Source: CAZEGC01 sp964511635
Lineage (GTDB): Bacteria > Patescibacteriota > Saccharimonadia > Saccharimonadales > Saccharimonadaceae
Direction: 5' to 3'
Assembly: GCA_964511635.1 (NCBI GenBank)
Contig: CAZEGC010000004.1
Span: 1-39,147 of the forward strand
Length of the DNA stretch: 39,147 nt
The first letter of the stretch is position 1. Every line of letters begins with the position of its first letter. The notes beneath the pieces are model-generated. The model had not been told where the DNA came from and searched no databases. It worked only from the letters and a program-made list of their open reading frames with translations. This document shows, piece by piece, positions 5,992 through 15,001 of the stretch. The position numbers were made by a program, and so were the translations under genes.

Positions 5992-8745
5992 TTACACGTC
6001 AAATATATAAGCCACCTTTTGAGGTGTTCTGAAGTCAGACGTTGAGGAGGAATTAATACCCAACCTTCCAGATGAATTAGAGCCCCAGCAGTAAGCTTCG
6101 CCGCTAGCAAGTGCACAGGCGTGTCCATAGCTAATGTCATGATACGACACGCGCTTATCACCTAAGCCTGAACCTGTATTAACAGCTACTGGCGTCGTGC
6201 GGTTAATGGTGGTATCATCCCCCAGTACCCCATGATTATTATTGCCCCAACAAAATAAATTACCATCAGCAACAGCACACGTTTGCTCACTTCCTGCCAC
6301 AATCGACTCAATACTTTTCTCACTTAGAGCGCCCGATGTGTCCACTGCATCGGCGACTAGAATTGTAGTGGTCGAGCCATTGCCAATCTGACCTGGCCAG
6401 CCATAACCCCAGCAGTAGGCTGAACCATTGGCTACGACACAGGTATGACCGCTACCAGTCGATATATCAGTGAGAGTAGCGCTTGAAGGAAGGGCTGACG
6501 TGCCCCCTGTCCAAACTGCTGTCGGTGAGCTGATCGTACCTCCCCAGGTATTATTTCCTATACGGCCATTCGTACCAGCGCCCCAACAGTATCCAGCCCC
6601 GTTAGCAATTGCACAGGTGTGAGTATTGCCGGCGTCAATTTTTGCAACAGAACGTCCATTCATATCACCCACTGGAACAGCATAGGGCTGATTCCGGTTA
6701 GAGGTAGATGAACCGCCTAGCTTATTGTCTGATCCGTCACCCCAGCAAAATCCCCTACCCCTAGACACACCGCAGGTGTGGTTCATCCCAGCCTTAATTG
6801 ATGTAAACCTGCCCCCTTCAAGGGCTGAGGCGTTCATATTAACTGCCACAGGCAAGGCGCTCGACGAGCTAGAACCATTCCCTAGTTGCCCACTGGTGCC
6901 GTTACCCCAGCAAAACGCCTCTCCATTCGCTAGAGCACAAGTGTGATTACCCCTTGCTGTAATAGCTGTGACAGTCTTGCCTTCTAAGACTCCCGAAGTA
7001 TCAACTGGGGTAGGAGAGGTCGAATTGGCCGTAGACCCATTCCCCAGTTGACCATTCCAGCCATACCCCCAGCAGTAAGCTCTGCCATTCTTTATGCCAC
7101 AGCTGTGATTTTGGCCATTTGCAATATTCGTAATTCGACCGCCAGTCGTAACGTTATAGGTGTTAATAGCTACAGGAATATTCTTATCATCAGCGTCACC
7201 ATCTCCTAGCTGCCCACTGGCGCCATTGCCCCAACAATATGATCTTCCGTTAGCAGTAGCGCAGGTATGAAAATTACCTGCAGCTATATCTGTCACAAAA
7301 TAACCGCTCATATTCTCTGAATCATCAATAGGATTAGGGTGTAAATAATCTGTGTCTGCACCACTGCCAAGTTGACCACTAGACCCCTGACCCCAACAAT
7401 ATGCGCCACCGTCCGCCACCGCACAAGTATGCGACGAGCCTGCAGAAATGTCCGTAACGGCTAATCCGCTAAATGATCCAGATGTGCTAACTGCTACTGG
7501 TGTTGACTGGTTACCGCTCGAACTACCATCCCCTAGTCTGCCGTTATGTCTATACCCCCAACAGTGGGCCGTTCCATTCGCTACAGCACACGTGTGTCGG
7601 TTTCCGGCACTGATCGCAGTGACCGTCTTGCCACTTAAGGTTCCCGCACTGGATAAGTCAAAAGGTGTTAACACGTCGCCAGTAGTTGATCCGTTGCCAA
7701 TTGTACCGTAGCTAGCAAGCCCCCAGCAGTAGGCTGAACCGTTGGCTACTGCGCAGGTGTGTGACGTACCTGCACTTATTGCAGTCACGTCACTACTAGC
7801 AAATGAGCCGCTACCTGAGACTACGCTAGGGTAGACTTGACTACCAGAGCTGGTATTATCACCTAGGCGCCCCTGCGTTCTGTCGCCCCAGCAATAAGCC
7901 GACCCATTAGCCACCGCACATGAGTGCCTTTCGCCAACACTAACACTACTGGCAGTTTTTCCATTAAGCCCCCCGACCGCCTTAACGGGTGTATCCCTCT
8001 GATCGGTGCCTCCGTATCCGAGCTTTCCATAAGTTCCAGTGCCCCAACAAAACACCTCTCCATCCGCCACTGCACAGGTATGTGACGTGCCTGCACTTAT
8101 GTCCGTAACGTACTTACCCTCTAGTAAGCCCCCCACAGCTACAGGATATAATTGCTCTGAAGTCGACCCATTGCCAAGTCGGCCACCTCCTCCTGCACCC
8201 CAGCAGTAGGCTATACCTCCAGATATGCCACACGAGTGTGAGCCGCCTGAAGCAACTTTATCCAAGTTATAGGTTATCTTAACACCTATATCGCCCGTAA
8301 CTGACTGCGTGTATGTTCGCCAAATTGACCCGTCACTAGAACGCAGCAATTCAACAATCCCATCCGACCTAACGGCACCTGCTCCAGCGGCTATTTCATG
8401 CACTGCAAATGTAGAGCGATACTCGCTCGTTGAAATAACGTACTCACTGAAGCTTGCGCCACCTTGACCGCCACAATCTGTGTCGGGCCTAAGCAGGCTA
8501 GATTCCGACCACTGCGCTTGCCCACCGTTACTATCGACACACTCCATGGCCCGTGTTAAACCAGCCTCTGCAGCTTCTCGCGCAATGCGATTGTAATACT
8601 GCGTAGTCAGCCCATTGCGCATTGCAGTTGAAGCCTGAACAGACGCAAGTACAGTAACAAGCATTATAACAGATGCTATTATGACAGTTGGTAGTGCAAA
8701 CCCTACCTGCATCGTACTGCTTAAAGCAATTTTTGTATACAACAT
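5992..8745 (-). CDS. Prepilin/PilX-like protein with 14 RCC1 repeats (paralogue 1)
   Basis: The 917-residue protein starts with a short basic leader and G15-F16 followed by one hydrophobic helix (about residues 17-38), then YYNRIAREAAEAGLTRAMEC; this resembles PilX-type minor pilins that assemble into type IV pili. A linker of about 100 residues leads into tandem repeats of about 52 residues, each with HTCAVANG...YCWG...G.LGNGS. I count 14 such Cys pairs. Fourteen RCC1 blades would make two seven-bladed propellers, and each blade could hold one disulfide. The Cys-paired form is widespread in bacterial extracellular RCC1 proteins. Surface location at a pilus or in the envelope is inferred, as is an adhesive role. 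It has a close tandem paralogue at 8920-11811. The ATG at 8745 aligns with the paralogue's start; no Shine-Dalgarno is visible. Confidence 0.88.
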   Translation of the reverse strand: MLYTKIALSSTMQVGFALPTVIIASVIMLVTVLASVQASTAMRNGLTTQYYNRIAREAAEAGLTRAMECVDSNGGQAQWSESSLLRPDTDCGGQGGASFSEYVISTSEYRSTFAVHEIAAGAGAVRSDGIVELLRSSDGSIWRTYTQSVTGDIGVKITYNLDKVASGGSHSCGISGGIAYCWGAGGGGRLGNGSTSEQLYPVAVGGLLEGKYVTDISAGTSHTCAVADGEVFCWGTGTYGKLGYGGTDQRDTPVKAVGGLNGKTASSVSVGERHSCAVANGSAYCWGDRTQGRLGDNTSSGSQVYPSVVSGSGSFASSDVTAISAGTSHTCAVANGSAYCWGLASYGTIGNGSTTGDVLTPFDLSSAGTLSGKTVTAISAGNRHTCAVANGTAHCWGYRHNGRLGDGSSSGNQSTPVAVSTSGSFSGLAVTDISAGSSHTCAVADGGAYCWGQGSSGQLGSGADTDYLHPNPIDDSENMSGYFVTDIAAGNFHTCATANGRSYCWGNGASGQLGDGDADDKNIPVAINTYNVTTGGRITNIANGQNHSCGIKNGRAYCWGYGWNGQLGNGSTANSTSPTPVDTSGVLEGKTVTAITARGNHTCALANGEAFCWGNGTSGQLGNGSSSSSALPVAVNMNASALEGGRFTSIKAGMNHTCGVSRGRGFCWGDGSDNKLGGSSTSNRNQPYAVPVGDMNGRSVAKIDAGNTHTCAIANGAGYCWGAGTNGRIGNNTWGGTISSPTAVWTGGTSALPSSATLTDISTGSGHTCVVANGSAYCWGYGWPGQIGNGSTTTILVADAVDTSGALSEKSIESIVAGSEQTCAVADGNLFCWGNNNHGVLGDDTTINRTTPVAVNTGSGLGDKRVSYHDISYGHACALASGEAYCWGSNSSGRLGINSSSTSDFRTPQKVAYIFDV

Positions 8746-8829
8746 AGCACTAATGCTTATATTAACACGTGGTTACGAAAAATGTATCACCGCCTCGATT
8801 TAGTTCAAATTATTAAATGGTTACTGCTT
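8746..8829 (-). promoter_or_regulatory. Upstream region shared by both RCC1-pilin genes
   Basis: The sequence directly upstream of the ATG (AGCATTAGTGCTATG) and the GTAACC block beyond it are nearly the same as at 11812-11860. The -10 here is a weaker TTAATA where the paralogue has TATAAT. Confidence 0.5.
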
Positions 8830-8870
8830 CAGTTTTACAGATTACTGCGCAACCACTCCGCCAACACGCT
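8830..8870 (-). pseudogene. Decayed tRNA-Cys 5' half
   Basis: These 41 nt align without gaps to the acceptor/D/anticodon part of tRNA-Cys (about 5897-5937) with 8 differences, all transitions. CAACCACTCCGCCAAC is preserved in nearly identical form. The T-arm and acceptor 3' strand are absent and the anticodon loop is damaged. Its position just downstream of the second RCC1 gene mirrors tRNA-Cys downstream of the first. Confidence 0.8.
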
Positions 8871-8919
8871 ACTTTCATATAGGTACCAACGCTTACACCT
8901 TCAAATAGTATACTCATCG

Positions 8920-11811
8920 CTAGAAAACTGAAGTCATGTCTACCACCAGTGGGGTGTTGCTCGTGATCGGATCCGTACCACCAACTCCAATCTGACCGCG
9001 ATTATTATACCCCCAGCACCAAGGTTCGCCATTCACTGTAGCGCAGGTAAATCCATTCCCTGCCGTTATCTGATCTGATTTCGTGCCAACCGGGAAGCTT
9101 ACCCTCACTGGGTTGGATCGATTTGTGGTTGCTGACACACCATCCCCAGTTTGACCATATAAGTTTTGACCCCAGCAATACGATTCACCGCCTACTATGG
9201 CACACGTATGCTGGAGTCCGGCTGTCACCCTGCTAGCCATCCTGTCGTTTAGGGTGGGGTTTTGCGCAAGCGGCGTCGCAAGTCCCGAACCTGGGATGAC
9301 CTCATTACCTCGCTGAGCATACGCGTTTGACCCAAAGCATATTACAATTCCTCTACTAAGCGCACAGGTATGCTGCTGCCCTAGCGACATGTAATCAACT
9401 TCGATAAACCCTAGTCCCCCATCATCGGCTGACGTAGACAGTCTATTGGCAACAGGTGAATTTGCGTCACCCGTAGGAGATGCCGGATTGTTTAATTGAC
9501 CAGAAGAATTACTACCCCAGCAATATGGCAACCTATTAGCTAGCGCACACGTATGGTCACCTCCGGCGAAAATCTCACTGAACTTATAGTTCTGTGTGTC
9601 CACGCCACCCGGCAAAGACGAAACCTTGACTGGGATATTACTGCTGGCTGCTCCTGAGCCGTTACCTAGCTGTCCATGATTGTTCCTACCCCAGCAAAAG
9701 GCCTCTCCGTTTGCAACTGCACAGGTGTGCCTCTCACCCGTAGCTATACTAGAGATAACCCTATCCCCTAATACGGCACGATTTATTAATGTGGCAACAG
9801 TACGCTCTTCATACGTACCGTCTCCTAGTTGCCCATACTGATTATCCCCGGCGCAATAAACTTCCCCATCAGCCAATATGCAGGCATGCCCGCTGCTAAT
9901 TGCCATGTCTGTGACTACTCTACCCTCTAAAGATACACCGAAGTCGACTTGTACAGGCCTACCGCTGTTTACCATAGAGCCTGAGCCGTCAATCTCGACC
10001 CCACCCCAGCAATAGAATTTACTTAGCTTAATAATACAAGTATGCCCTCGTTGAGTAACTATTTTCTGTACTGTATTTGTTTGTTCAACCGCTGAAAGCA
10101 CGACTGGAATCAGACTCAGGTTCTCGCTACTGGTTCCATCCCCAAGTTGACCATAGTCATTATTACCTATGCAGTACGCCCGACCATTAGCAATGGCACA
10201 GAGGTGGTCAATACCCATTGAGACACTCGTGATAGCCCTATCCCCCAACGAAACTCCTACTACCTCACTTACGTCAATAGGCTCTGGACTATCAGCGGGT
10301 CCACTACCTGCTGTCCCTCCCCAGCAATATACACGACCATTAGCAGTCACACAGGTATGGCGATTACCGATAGACACATCAACTATAGCATTGCCTGCAA
10401 GTGGACCCCCTCCTTCGTAAGGCACCGGTATAGGCTCATTTATAGACACGCCCGGTCCGGACATGCCCGGTCCGGAGCCTGCGCCCAGCTCACCATACTC
10501 ACTGCCACCCCAGCAAAAAACTTCGCTATTCGCCATAGCGCAACTATGATGTGAACCTACCTGCACATGACTAATCTTTCTGTCGCCTAAAGCCCCACCA
10601 GATCTGTGTACTTTAACTGGTATGGTTGAATGGCCGCTAGAGGCTCCTCGGTCACCAAGCTTGCCCTGATCACGCGAACCCCAGCAGTACGCATCACCGT
10701 CAGAAACTGCACATACATGATTATTCATTAATGAAACGCTTATTGACTCTATCGTTTTACCCCAAATTTCGCTAAGATGGTCATCGTAAACAGGGATGGG
10801 AATCGGCGCCACCGGAAGAGCCGTCTGGTAGCCTGACCCCACACCTTGGTTTGCACCTGGACCGAATCCCGATCCCAATTGACCAAAATCATTACGCCCC
10901 CAACAAAAACCTTTTTTATTTGCCACCGCACAAGTTGTTTCACGACCGGAAGATATATCGGTTACGGCTTGCCCCTCCATGAAAGCATCGTAAGAAGATG
11001 GACTACCGTTAACTAGCACTGGCGAACTATTAGTCACCTTAACTGGTACATTGCTAGCACCTCCAGTATTGCCATTGCCTAGCTGCCCATACTCATTCCA
11101 TCCCCAGCAATAGGCTTCGTATTGTGCAATCGCACATGTGTGTGAATGCCCCGATGAGATGGCAGTAATTGTTTTTCCATCGAGAACTCCGCTGGTACTT
11201 ACGGGAACTGGAACACTACTATCATCTGTACTGCCGTCGCCTAGCTGCCCATGATTATTTCTCCCCCAACAGTAGGCTCTTCCATTGGTTATACCGCACG
11301 AGTGGCGCCCGCCGGCGGATACTTGCTCCATGTTATATGTCACTTCTATGTCGGTTCTCTGCGTTAAAGATTGAGTATATGTTCTCCAGATTGATTCATC
11401 ACTAGTACGAATCAATTCAACAACTCCAGTTGATCGAACCTTATCGGCTCCAGCCGCAACCTCATCAACACTAAACGTTGCTCTGTATTCATCAGCCCTT
11501 ATTACATATTTAGCTAAACCTTCAGTCTCTGATCCGCTACAATCAGTTCCTGGTTTTAGCTGCGAAGTGTTCGACCACAGCGCTTGACCGCCACTACTTT
11601 CAATGCAAAGGGCAGCTTTTGCCAGTCCCGCCTCAGCCGCGTCTCTCGCTATTCTATTAAAATGCTGGGTAACCAGGGCGTTTCGAGTAGACGTAATAGC
11701 CTGTACTGTCGTTAGCAGTACAACCAGCATGACGACAGAGGCAATCAAAACAGTTGGCAGCGCAAACCCTACCTGCCTCGTACTGTTAAAAGCAATTTTT
11801 GTATATGACAT
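8920..11811 (-). CDS. Prepilin/PilX-like protein with 14 RCC1 repeats (paralogue 2)
   Basis: This protein of about 963 residues has the same plan as its neighbour: G15-F16 and a hydrophobic helix (about 17-38), HFNRIARDAAEAGLAKAALC, a linker ending in QSLTQRTDIEVTYN, then 14 RCC1-type repeats with paired cysteines. Several repeats deviate, for example YCIG, YCAG and ICFG in place of YCWG, and spacing varies because of inserted loops rich in Gly, Pro and Ser. I start it at ATG 11811 because that methionine aligns with paralogue 1 and sits behind a TATAAT at 11832-11827; an upstream in-frame ATG at 11883 lies before that promoter. Repeats have diverged more than in paralogue 1, suggesting an old duplication. 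Adhesive pilus-associated function is inferred. Confidence 0.87.
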   Translation of the reverse strand: MSYTKIAFNSTRQVGFALPTVLIASVVMLVVLLTTVQAITSTRNALVTQHFNRIARDAAEAGLAKAALCIESSGGQALWSNTSQLKPGTDCSGSETEGLAKYVIRADEYRATFSVDEVAAGADKVRSTGVVELIRTSDESIWRTYTQSLTQRTDIEVTYNMEQVSAGGRHSCGITNGRAYCWGRNNHGQLGDGSTDDSSVPVPVSTSGVLDGKTITAISSGHSHTCAIAQYEAYCWGWNEYGQLGNGNTGGASNVPVKVTNSSPVLVNGSPSSYDAFMEGQAVTDISSGRETTCAVANKKGFCWGRNDFGQLGSGFGPGANQGVGSGYQTALPVAPIPIPVYDDHLSEIWGKTIESISVSLMNNHVCAVSDGDAYCWGSRDQGKLGDRGASSGHSTIPVKVHRSGGALGDRKISHVQVGSHHSCAMANSEVFCWGGSEYGELGAGSGPGMSGPGVSINEPIPVPYEGGGPLAGNAIVDVSIGNRHTCVTANGRVYCWGGTAGSGPADSPEPIDVSEVVGVSLGDRAITSVSMGIDHLCAIANGRAYCIGNNDYGQLGDGTSSENLSLIPVVLSAVEQTNTVQKIVTQRGHTCIIKLSKFYCWGGVEIDGSGSMVNSGRPVQVDFGVSLEGRVVTDMAISSGHACILADGEVYCAGDNQYGQLGDGTYEERTVATLINRAVLGDRVISSIATGERHTCAVANGEAFCWGRNNHGQLGNGSGAASSNIPVKVSSLPGGVDTQNYKFSEIFAGGDHTCALANRLPYCWGSNSSGQLNNPASPTGDANSPVANRLSTSADDGGLGFIEVDYMSLGQQHTCALSRGIVICFGSNAYAQRGNEVIPGSGLATPLAQNPTLNDRMASRVTAGLQHTCAIVGGESYCWGQNLYGQTGDGVSATTNRSNPVRVSFPVGTKSDQITAGNGFTCATVNGEPWCWGYNNRGQIGVGGTDPITSNTPLVVDMTSVF

Positions 11812-11826
11812 AGCACTAATGCTTAC

Positions 11827-11832
11827 ATTATA
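11827..11832 (-). promoter_or_regulatory. -10 box of RCC1-pilin paralogue 2
   Basis: TATAAT on the minus strand, 15 nt before the ATG at 11811; it decides the start codon against the longer reading frame. Confidence 0.6.
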
Positions 11833-11997
11833 CACGCGGTTACGAAAAAATGTACCCCGCACCCTTGACTGCCGACAGTGCAAAACCCGCGCAATAGACG
11901 TGCCTAGCGGTAGGCTCTTTGCTTAACATGACCAAGGTGCCTATATATTACACAGCTTTATACTATTGAATTATCTAAACGCTTCTAAATTACAGCA

Positions 11998-13029
11998 CTA
12001 ATATACAAAGTCTCGCTCGCCTGACGTCTGGGATCCGCCTACATCCGAAACAATTCTGAGAGTGTAGCTCTTATTCTGCTTATCAATCGGCAGGCGAATG
12101 TTAGCTACAAATTGACCAGTTAACTGACTGTCGATTTTGCTGTATAAATCCTTGACCTCACTCGGTGTATTGGCTTCCAGGTACTGACCACCTGTTGATG
12201 ATGAAATATCTTTCATTGGTTGAGGGTTAAATGCATCGCCTTTTATTCCAACCGAAAATACGGGGATGTTTTTTTGATTTGCAGCATCGATAACAGATTT
12301 TTTGGTATGTTTCCTCGACACCGTATCATTCCCATCCGTCAAGACAGTCACGGCTTGACGACCACAGTCGGGAACCATATCTATGCCCCTGGCTATCGCA
12401 TCGTATAGTGCAGTATCACTCCTAGGCTCTATCTGGCGAATAGACTCAACTACCGCTTGTTTGTCCTGCGTGATTGAGCGCATGACATTAATTTCAGTAT
12501 CAAACTGTATCAATCCAACTTGGTCGCCGCGCTGGAGATTATTTACATAATGCTCAGCTGCAGACTTAGCATTGACCATAGCATCGCCTACCATGCTGCC
12601 GGACCGATCAATCGCAAGTACGTTCGTCAGTGGCAGCTTTACTGTATCGACTGGCTCGAATTCAAAGTCATCTATTTCGCGGCCATCTAGATACACCTTG
12701 ACGTCACGACGACCAAAATTCGTATTAACATTACCTTCATCGCTACTAACGGCTACATATGCTGATACTACGCCAGGACTGCATGTTTCAATTTGATTGA
12801 TCCTAAGTGATAAACCCTCTATGTTACGCTGACTAACCGATCCGCTCAGCGAAGTACTGCCCCCGCTCAGCTTGTTACCCGCGCCAGAATCAGACGAACT
12901 GTTTGACTGGTCGTCTTCGGAAATCACGCCTTTTTGAGCGACAGCAAAAACTAACACCGCAACTGCTGCAGCTAGCAGCACTGTAATTGCTAGAAGTATT
13001 AGGTTTTTCTTACTTAGATTTAGTTTCAT
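11998..13029 (-). CDS. Membrane-anchored von Willebrand factor A domain protein
   Basis: A single N-terminal membrane helix (about residues 10-30) is followed by a Ser/Gly-rich linker and a domain containing the MIDAS motif DRSGS (141-145), a downstream Thr (DTALYDAI) and Asp (LTDGND). These residues bind a divalent metal in vWA domains. The C-terminal 60 residues (LTGQFVANIRLPIDKQ) form a separate beta-rich segment. The helix orientation places the vWA domain outside the cell. It lies directly downstream of another membrane-anchored gene and upstream of the RCC1-pilins, fitting an adhesion or surface-assembly cluster. Start taken as ATG 13029; a TTG at 13053 touching the previous stop is possible. 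Confidence 0.9.
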   Translation of the reverse strand: MKLNLSKKNLILLAITVLLAAAVAVLVFAVAQKGVISEDDQSNSSSDSGAGNKLSGGSTSLSGSVSQRNIEGLSLRINQIETCSPGVVSAYVAVSSDEGNVNTNFGRRDVKVYLDGREIDDFEFEPVDTVKLPLTNVLAIDRSGSMVGDAMVNAKSAAEHYVNNLQRGDQVGLIQFDTEINVMRSITQDKQAVVESIRQIEPRSDTALYDAIARGIDMVPDCGRQAVTVLTDGNDTVSRKHTKKSVIDAANQKNIPVFSVGIKGDAFNPQPMKDISSSTGGQYLEANTPSEVKDLYSKIDSQLTGQFVANIRLPIDKQNKSYTLRIVSDVGGSQTSGERDFVY

Positions 13030-13053
13030 AATAATTCGTATCGCAAGCTGCAA

Positions 13054-13698
13054 TTAATTAGGCATACGGAAGCCATCAATTGGCGGTAAAGTTCCGCCGA
13101 AGTAGATAGAATATTCAGCACCAGGTGCAGGCTTAGTAAACGCAATAAAACATTCTAAGCTTTCGCCTCCGGCAAGTCTTCTCACGCAACTATGAGTTGC
13201 CAGCGCTATGCCGTCCTGGTCTTTGATCACATTGTGTTTAGTACCAGATTCGTTATCTAACAAGTAAGCGTTCGATTTACTAATACCGAGGTCGCCTATA
13301 GCCGCCCTAGTAGTTCTACTGCAGCCGTCGCAGGTATTTCTTATAGCATAATTAACCATTACATTAGTCGCTGTCTCTTCAGGTTCATAGATAACCATTT
13401 CCAAATTAGTATCATAACTATCCAAGTTTACCGTTCTGGCAATTTTCCGTTCTGACGTGCCGGCATCTTCTTCATTATCAACATCTCCAGACTGCGAGGT
13501 ATTGGTAGAGTTGTTTTGATTGTTGTCGCTAGAGTCAGACATTAGCATGCTGGCAAGCACGCCAATTGCAACCAGAAGAGCCAAGATGACTAGCCCAATT
13601 ATGACGCCGAATTTATTTTTCTTAATAAACCCTTTTGCGCCACTTGAAGCAGTTTCTGGGGCAGGTTCATGAGGCACGTTTTGGTCAGTATTGTCCAT
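13054..13698 (-). CDS. Membrane-anchored extracellular protein, unknown family
   Basis: The 214-residue protein has a cytoplasmic segment, one membrane helix (about residues 31-53), a low-complexity Asp/Asn/Ser linker (about 54-85) and a compact domain with four cysteines. Two of these lie close together in NTCDGCS; the others are in THSCVRRL and LECFIAF. Extracellular disulfides are likely but not shown. I recognise no family. AAAGGAGACC lies just before the ATG, one of the better ribosome-binding sites in the window. The gene ends 24 nt before the vWA start and is probably co-transcribed with it, so the two may work as partners. Confidence 0.8.
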   Translation of the reverse strand: MDNTDQNVPHEPAPETASSGAKGFIKKNKFGVIIGLVILALLVAIGVLASMLMSDSSDNNQNNSTNTSQSGDVDNEEDAGTSERKIARTVNLDSYDTNLEMVIYEPEETATNVMVNYAIRNTCDGCSRTTRAAIGDLGISKSNAYLLDNESGTKHNVIKDQDGIALATHSCVRRLAGGESLECFIAFTKPAPGAEYSIYFGGTLPPIDGFRMPN

Positions 13699-13945
13699 GT
13701 GGTCTCCTTTGATTAATTGCTATACATATAATAACATGTGTGTAACATTTAGGGATTTAGGCTGAGTGAATTTATATAAAAATCCTATTTGGTGGACCAG
13801 GTGGCTAGAAAGGTTCATCCTTTTAATCTGCTATTTTCTACATTTAGAAATGGCCGGATAAAAGGGCCTTAGCGCACAGAGCAAGATCTTACTTCATAGA
13901 GATTTACATAAAATGCCAGCTAGTTTAGAGACCCGTACTTCATAT
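13699..13945. other. Gene-free stretch
   Basis: I see no credible reading frame. The right-hand end of the upstream gene's promoter lies near 13715-13735 (TATTATATG on the minus strand). A short GGCC...GGCC stem (about 13852-13868) could end a transcript. The HxlR-type gene's stop borders it on the right. Confidence 0.4.
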
Positions 13946-14266
13946 TTATATATTGTATCGCTGCTTTGCTGATGAGAAGTGGTTTATGGCGCTAAGTAGT
14001 GGAATAGCTTCGTTACCTAGTTCAGTCAGGCTGTAGGTTACATCTGCTCTTGATTTTTCGACACGATGTATAAGGTTGCTATCTTGCATGTCTTTTAATC
14101 GTTTCGATAAAGTTGCGGTATTGACACCTTCAAGCCTACGCGCCAGCTCGTTAAATCTTAGTGAACTCCCGTCTGATAATTCATCAATTAACCTTAACGT
14201 CCAATAGTCGCTCAATATTTTGAGGCTTGGAAGACAGATTGGTTGTTTTGTAGCTATAGGGTTCAT
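13946..14266 (-). CDS. HxlR-type winged-helix transcription regulator
   Basis: The 106-residue protein follows the HxlR/MarR-like pattern: an N-terminal Cys (PICLPSLKILSDYW), a helix-turn-helix with RFNELARRLEGVNTATLSKRLKDM, and the wing VEKSRADVTYSLTELG. The family contains small dimeric DNA-binding repressors or activators, some sensing electrophiles through that Cys. It is divergent from an NADP/F420-type oxidoreductase with a shared 82-nt intergenic region containing a strong palindrome, so it probably controls that gene and itself. The gene has few close functional ties to its other neighbours, and the pair could have arrived by transfer. Confidence 0.93.
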   Translation of the reverse strand: MNPIATKQPICLPSLKILSDYWTLRLIDELSDGSSLRFNELARRLEGVNTATLSKRLKDMQDSNLIHRVEKSRADVTYSLTELGNEAIPLLSAINHFSSAKQRYNI

Positions 14267-14348
14267 AATATATTTGCTTTAAAAATTAAAGTACTCTATA
14301 ATTAAAAGTACTATAATAATTATAGCACTCAATTGAAGGAGGGGCAAC
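14267..14348. promoter_or_regulatory. Divergent promoter with palindromic operator
   Basis: GTACTATAAT (14308-14317) and ATTATAGCAC (14319-14328) form an inverted repeat with one mismatch around a single A. It overlaps TATAAT on the plus strand (14312-14317) and on the minus strand (14324-14319). An AGTACT half-site also occurs at 14290-14295. AAGGAGGGG (about 14336-14344) is the ribosome-binding site of the right-hand gene. Regulator binding here would block both promoters. Confidence 0.6.
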
Positions 14349-14981
14349 ATGAACGTATCAATCATAGGAACTGGCAATATGGCTAAAGGAATTGGCACAC
14401 GTCTAGTAAGTGGTGGTCACAAAGTGTCACTTCACTCTAAAGATCAAATAAAGGGCAACGAACTAGCAGAGCAACTAAAGCAAGTAAACGACACGGCTGA
14501 TGTTGCAGTTGTGTCTGTTGGTTCTGAGTTAGATGAGATAGTAATTATCGCGACGCCTTATACTGAAATCGAAAACATTGCTAAAGAGTACAATGGCCTC
14601 AAAGGTAAAACAGTCGTTGATATTACAAATCCTGTAAACTTTGATACTTTCGAGCTCATTCCAGAACCTGGACAATCTGGGGCACAGGAGATAGCCAAGA
14701 TACTGCCTGACGCAACAGTCATTAAGGCATTCAACACTACGCTTGCTGGTGCCCTAGAGGCTGGGCAAATTGATGGAAAAGAACTTGACGTCTTTATTGC
14801 TGGTGATGATGAAACTGCCAAGACTAATGTATCTGAGCTTGTTAAATCTAGCGGAATGCGACCAATAGATGTCGGTCCTTTGGCAAATGCTCGTCACCTA
14901 GAAGGTTTCGGTTTAATCCAAATGGCGGTACAAGACCAAATAGGCACGAACTGGATGAGTGCACTTAAGTTCATCGGTTAA
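14349..14981 (+). CDS. NADP/F420-dependent oxidoreductase family protein (NpdG-like fold)
   Basis: The 210-residue protein opens with a Rossmann nucleotide-binding motif GTGNMAKGIG (residues 7-16) and a following basic segment suited to NADP (HSKDQ). VIIATPYTEI and VVDITNPVNF are typical of the F420:NADP oxidoreductase/dinucleotide-reductase family, as is IKAFNTTLA with GDDETAK. Family members transfer hydride between NADPH and F420 or other acceptors. Use of F420 cannot be judged from the sequence and is doubtful in a reduced CPR genome. It has a strong Shine-Dalgarno sequence, a divergent HxlR-type regulator and its own terminator. Confidence 0.88.
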   Translation: MNVSIIGTGNMAKGIGTRLVSGGHKVSLHSKDQIKGNELAEQLKQVNDTADVAVVSVGSELDEIVIIATPYTEIENIAKEYNGLKGKTVVDITNPVNFDTFELIPEPGQSGAQEIAKILPDATVIKAFNTTLAGALEAGQIDGKELDVFIAGDDETAKTNVSELVKSSGMRPIDVGPLANARHLEGFGLIQMAVQDQIGTNWMSALKFIG

Positions 14982-15001
14982 TTTGTTTAATCTGTAAACC
15001 T

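Noticed and set aside
5992..11811. RCC1 repeats as a DNA-level satellite or DGR target
   Set aside because: The periodicity is protein-coding, with diverged codons, and neither gene contains a segment similar to the template repeat at 37531-37654.
11812..11883. 24-residue N-terminal extension of the second RCC1-pilin
   Set aside because: The extension begins before the TATAAT at 11832-11827 and is absent in the paralogue, whose start aligns to ATG 11811.
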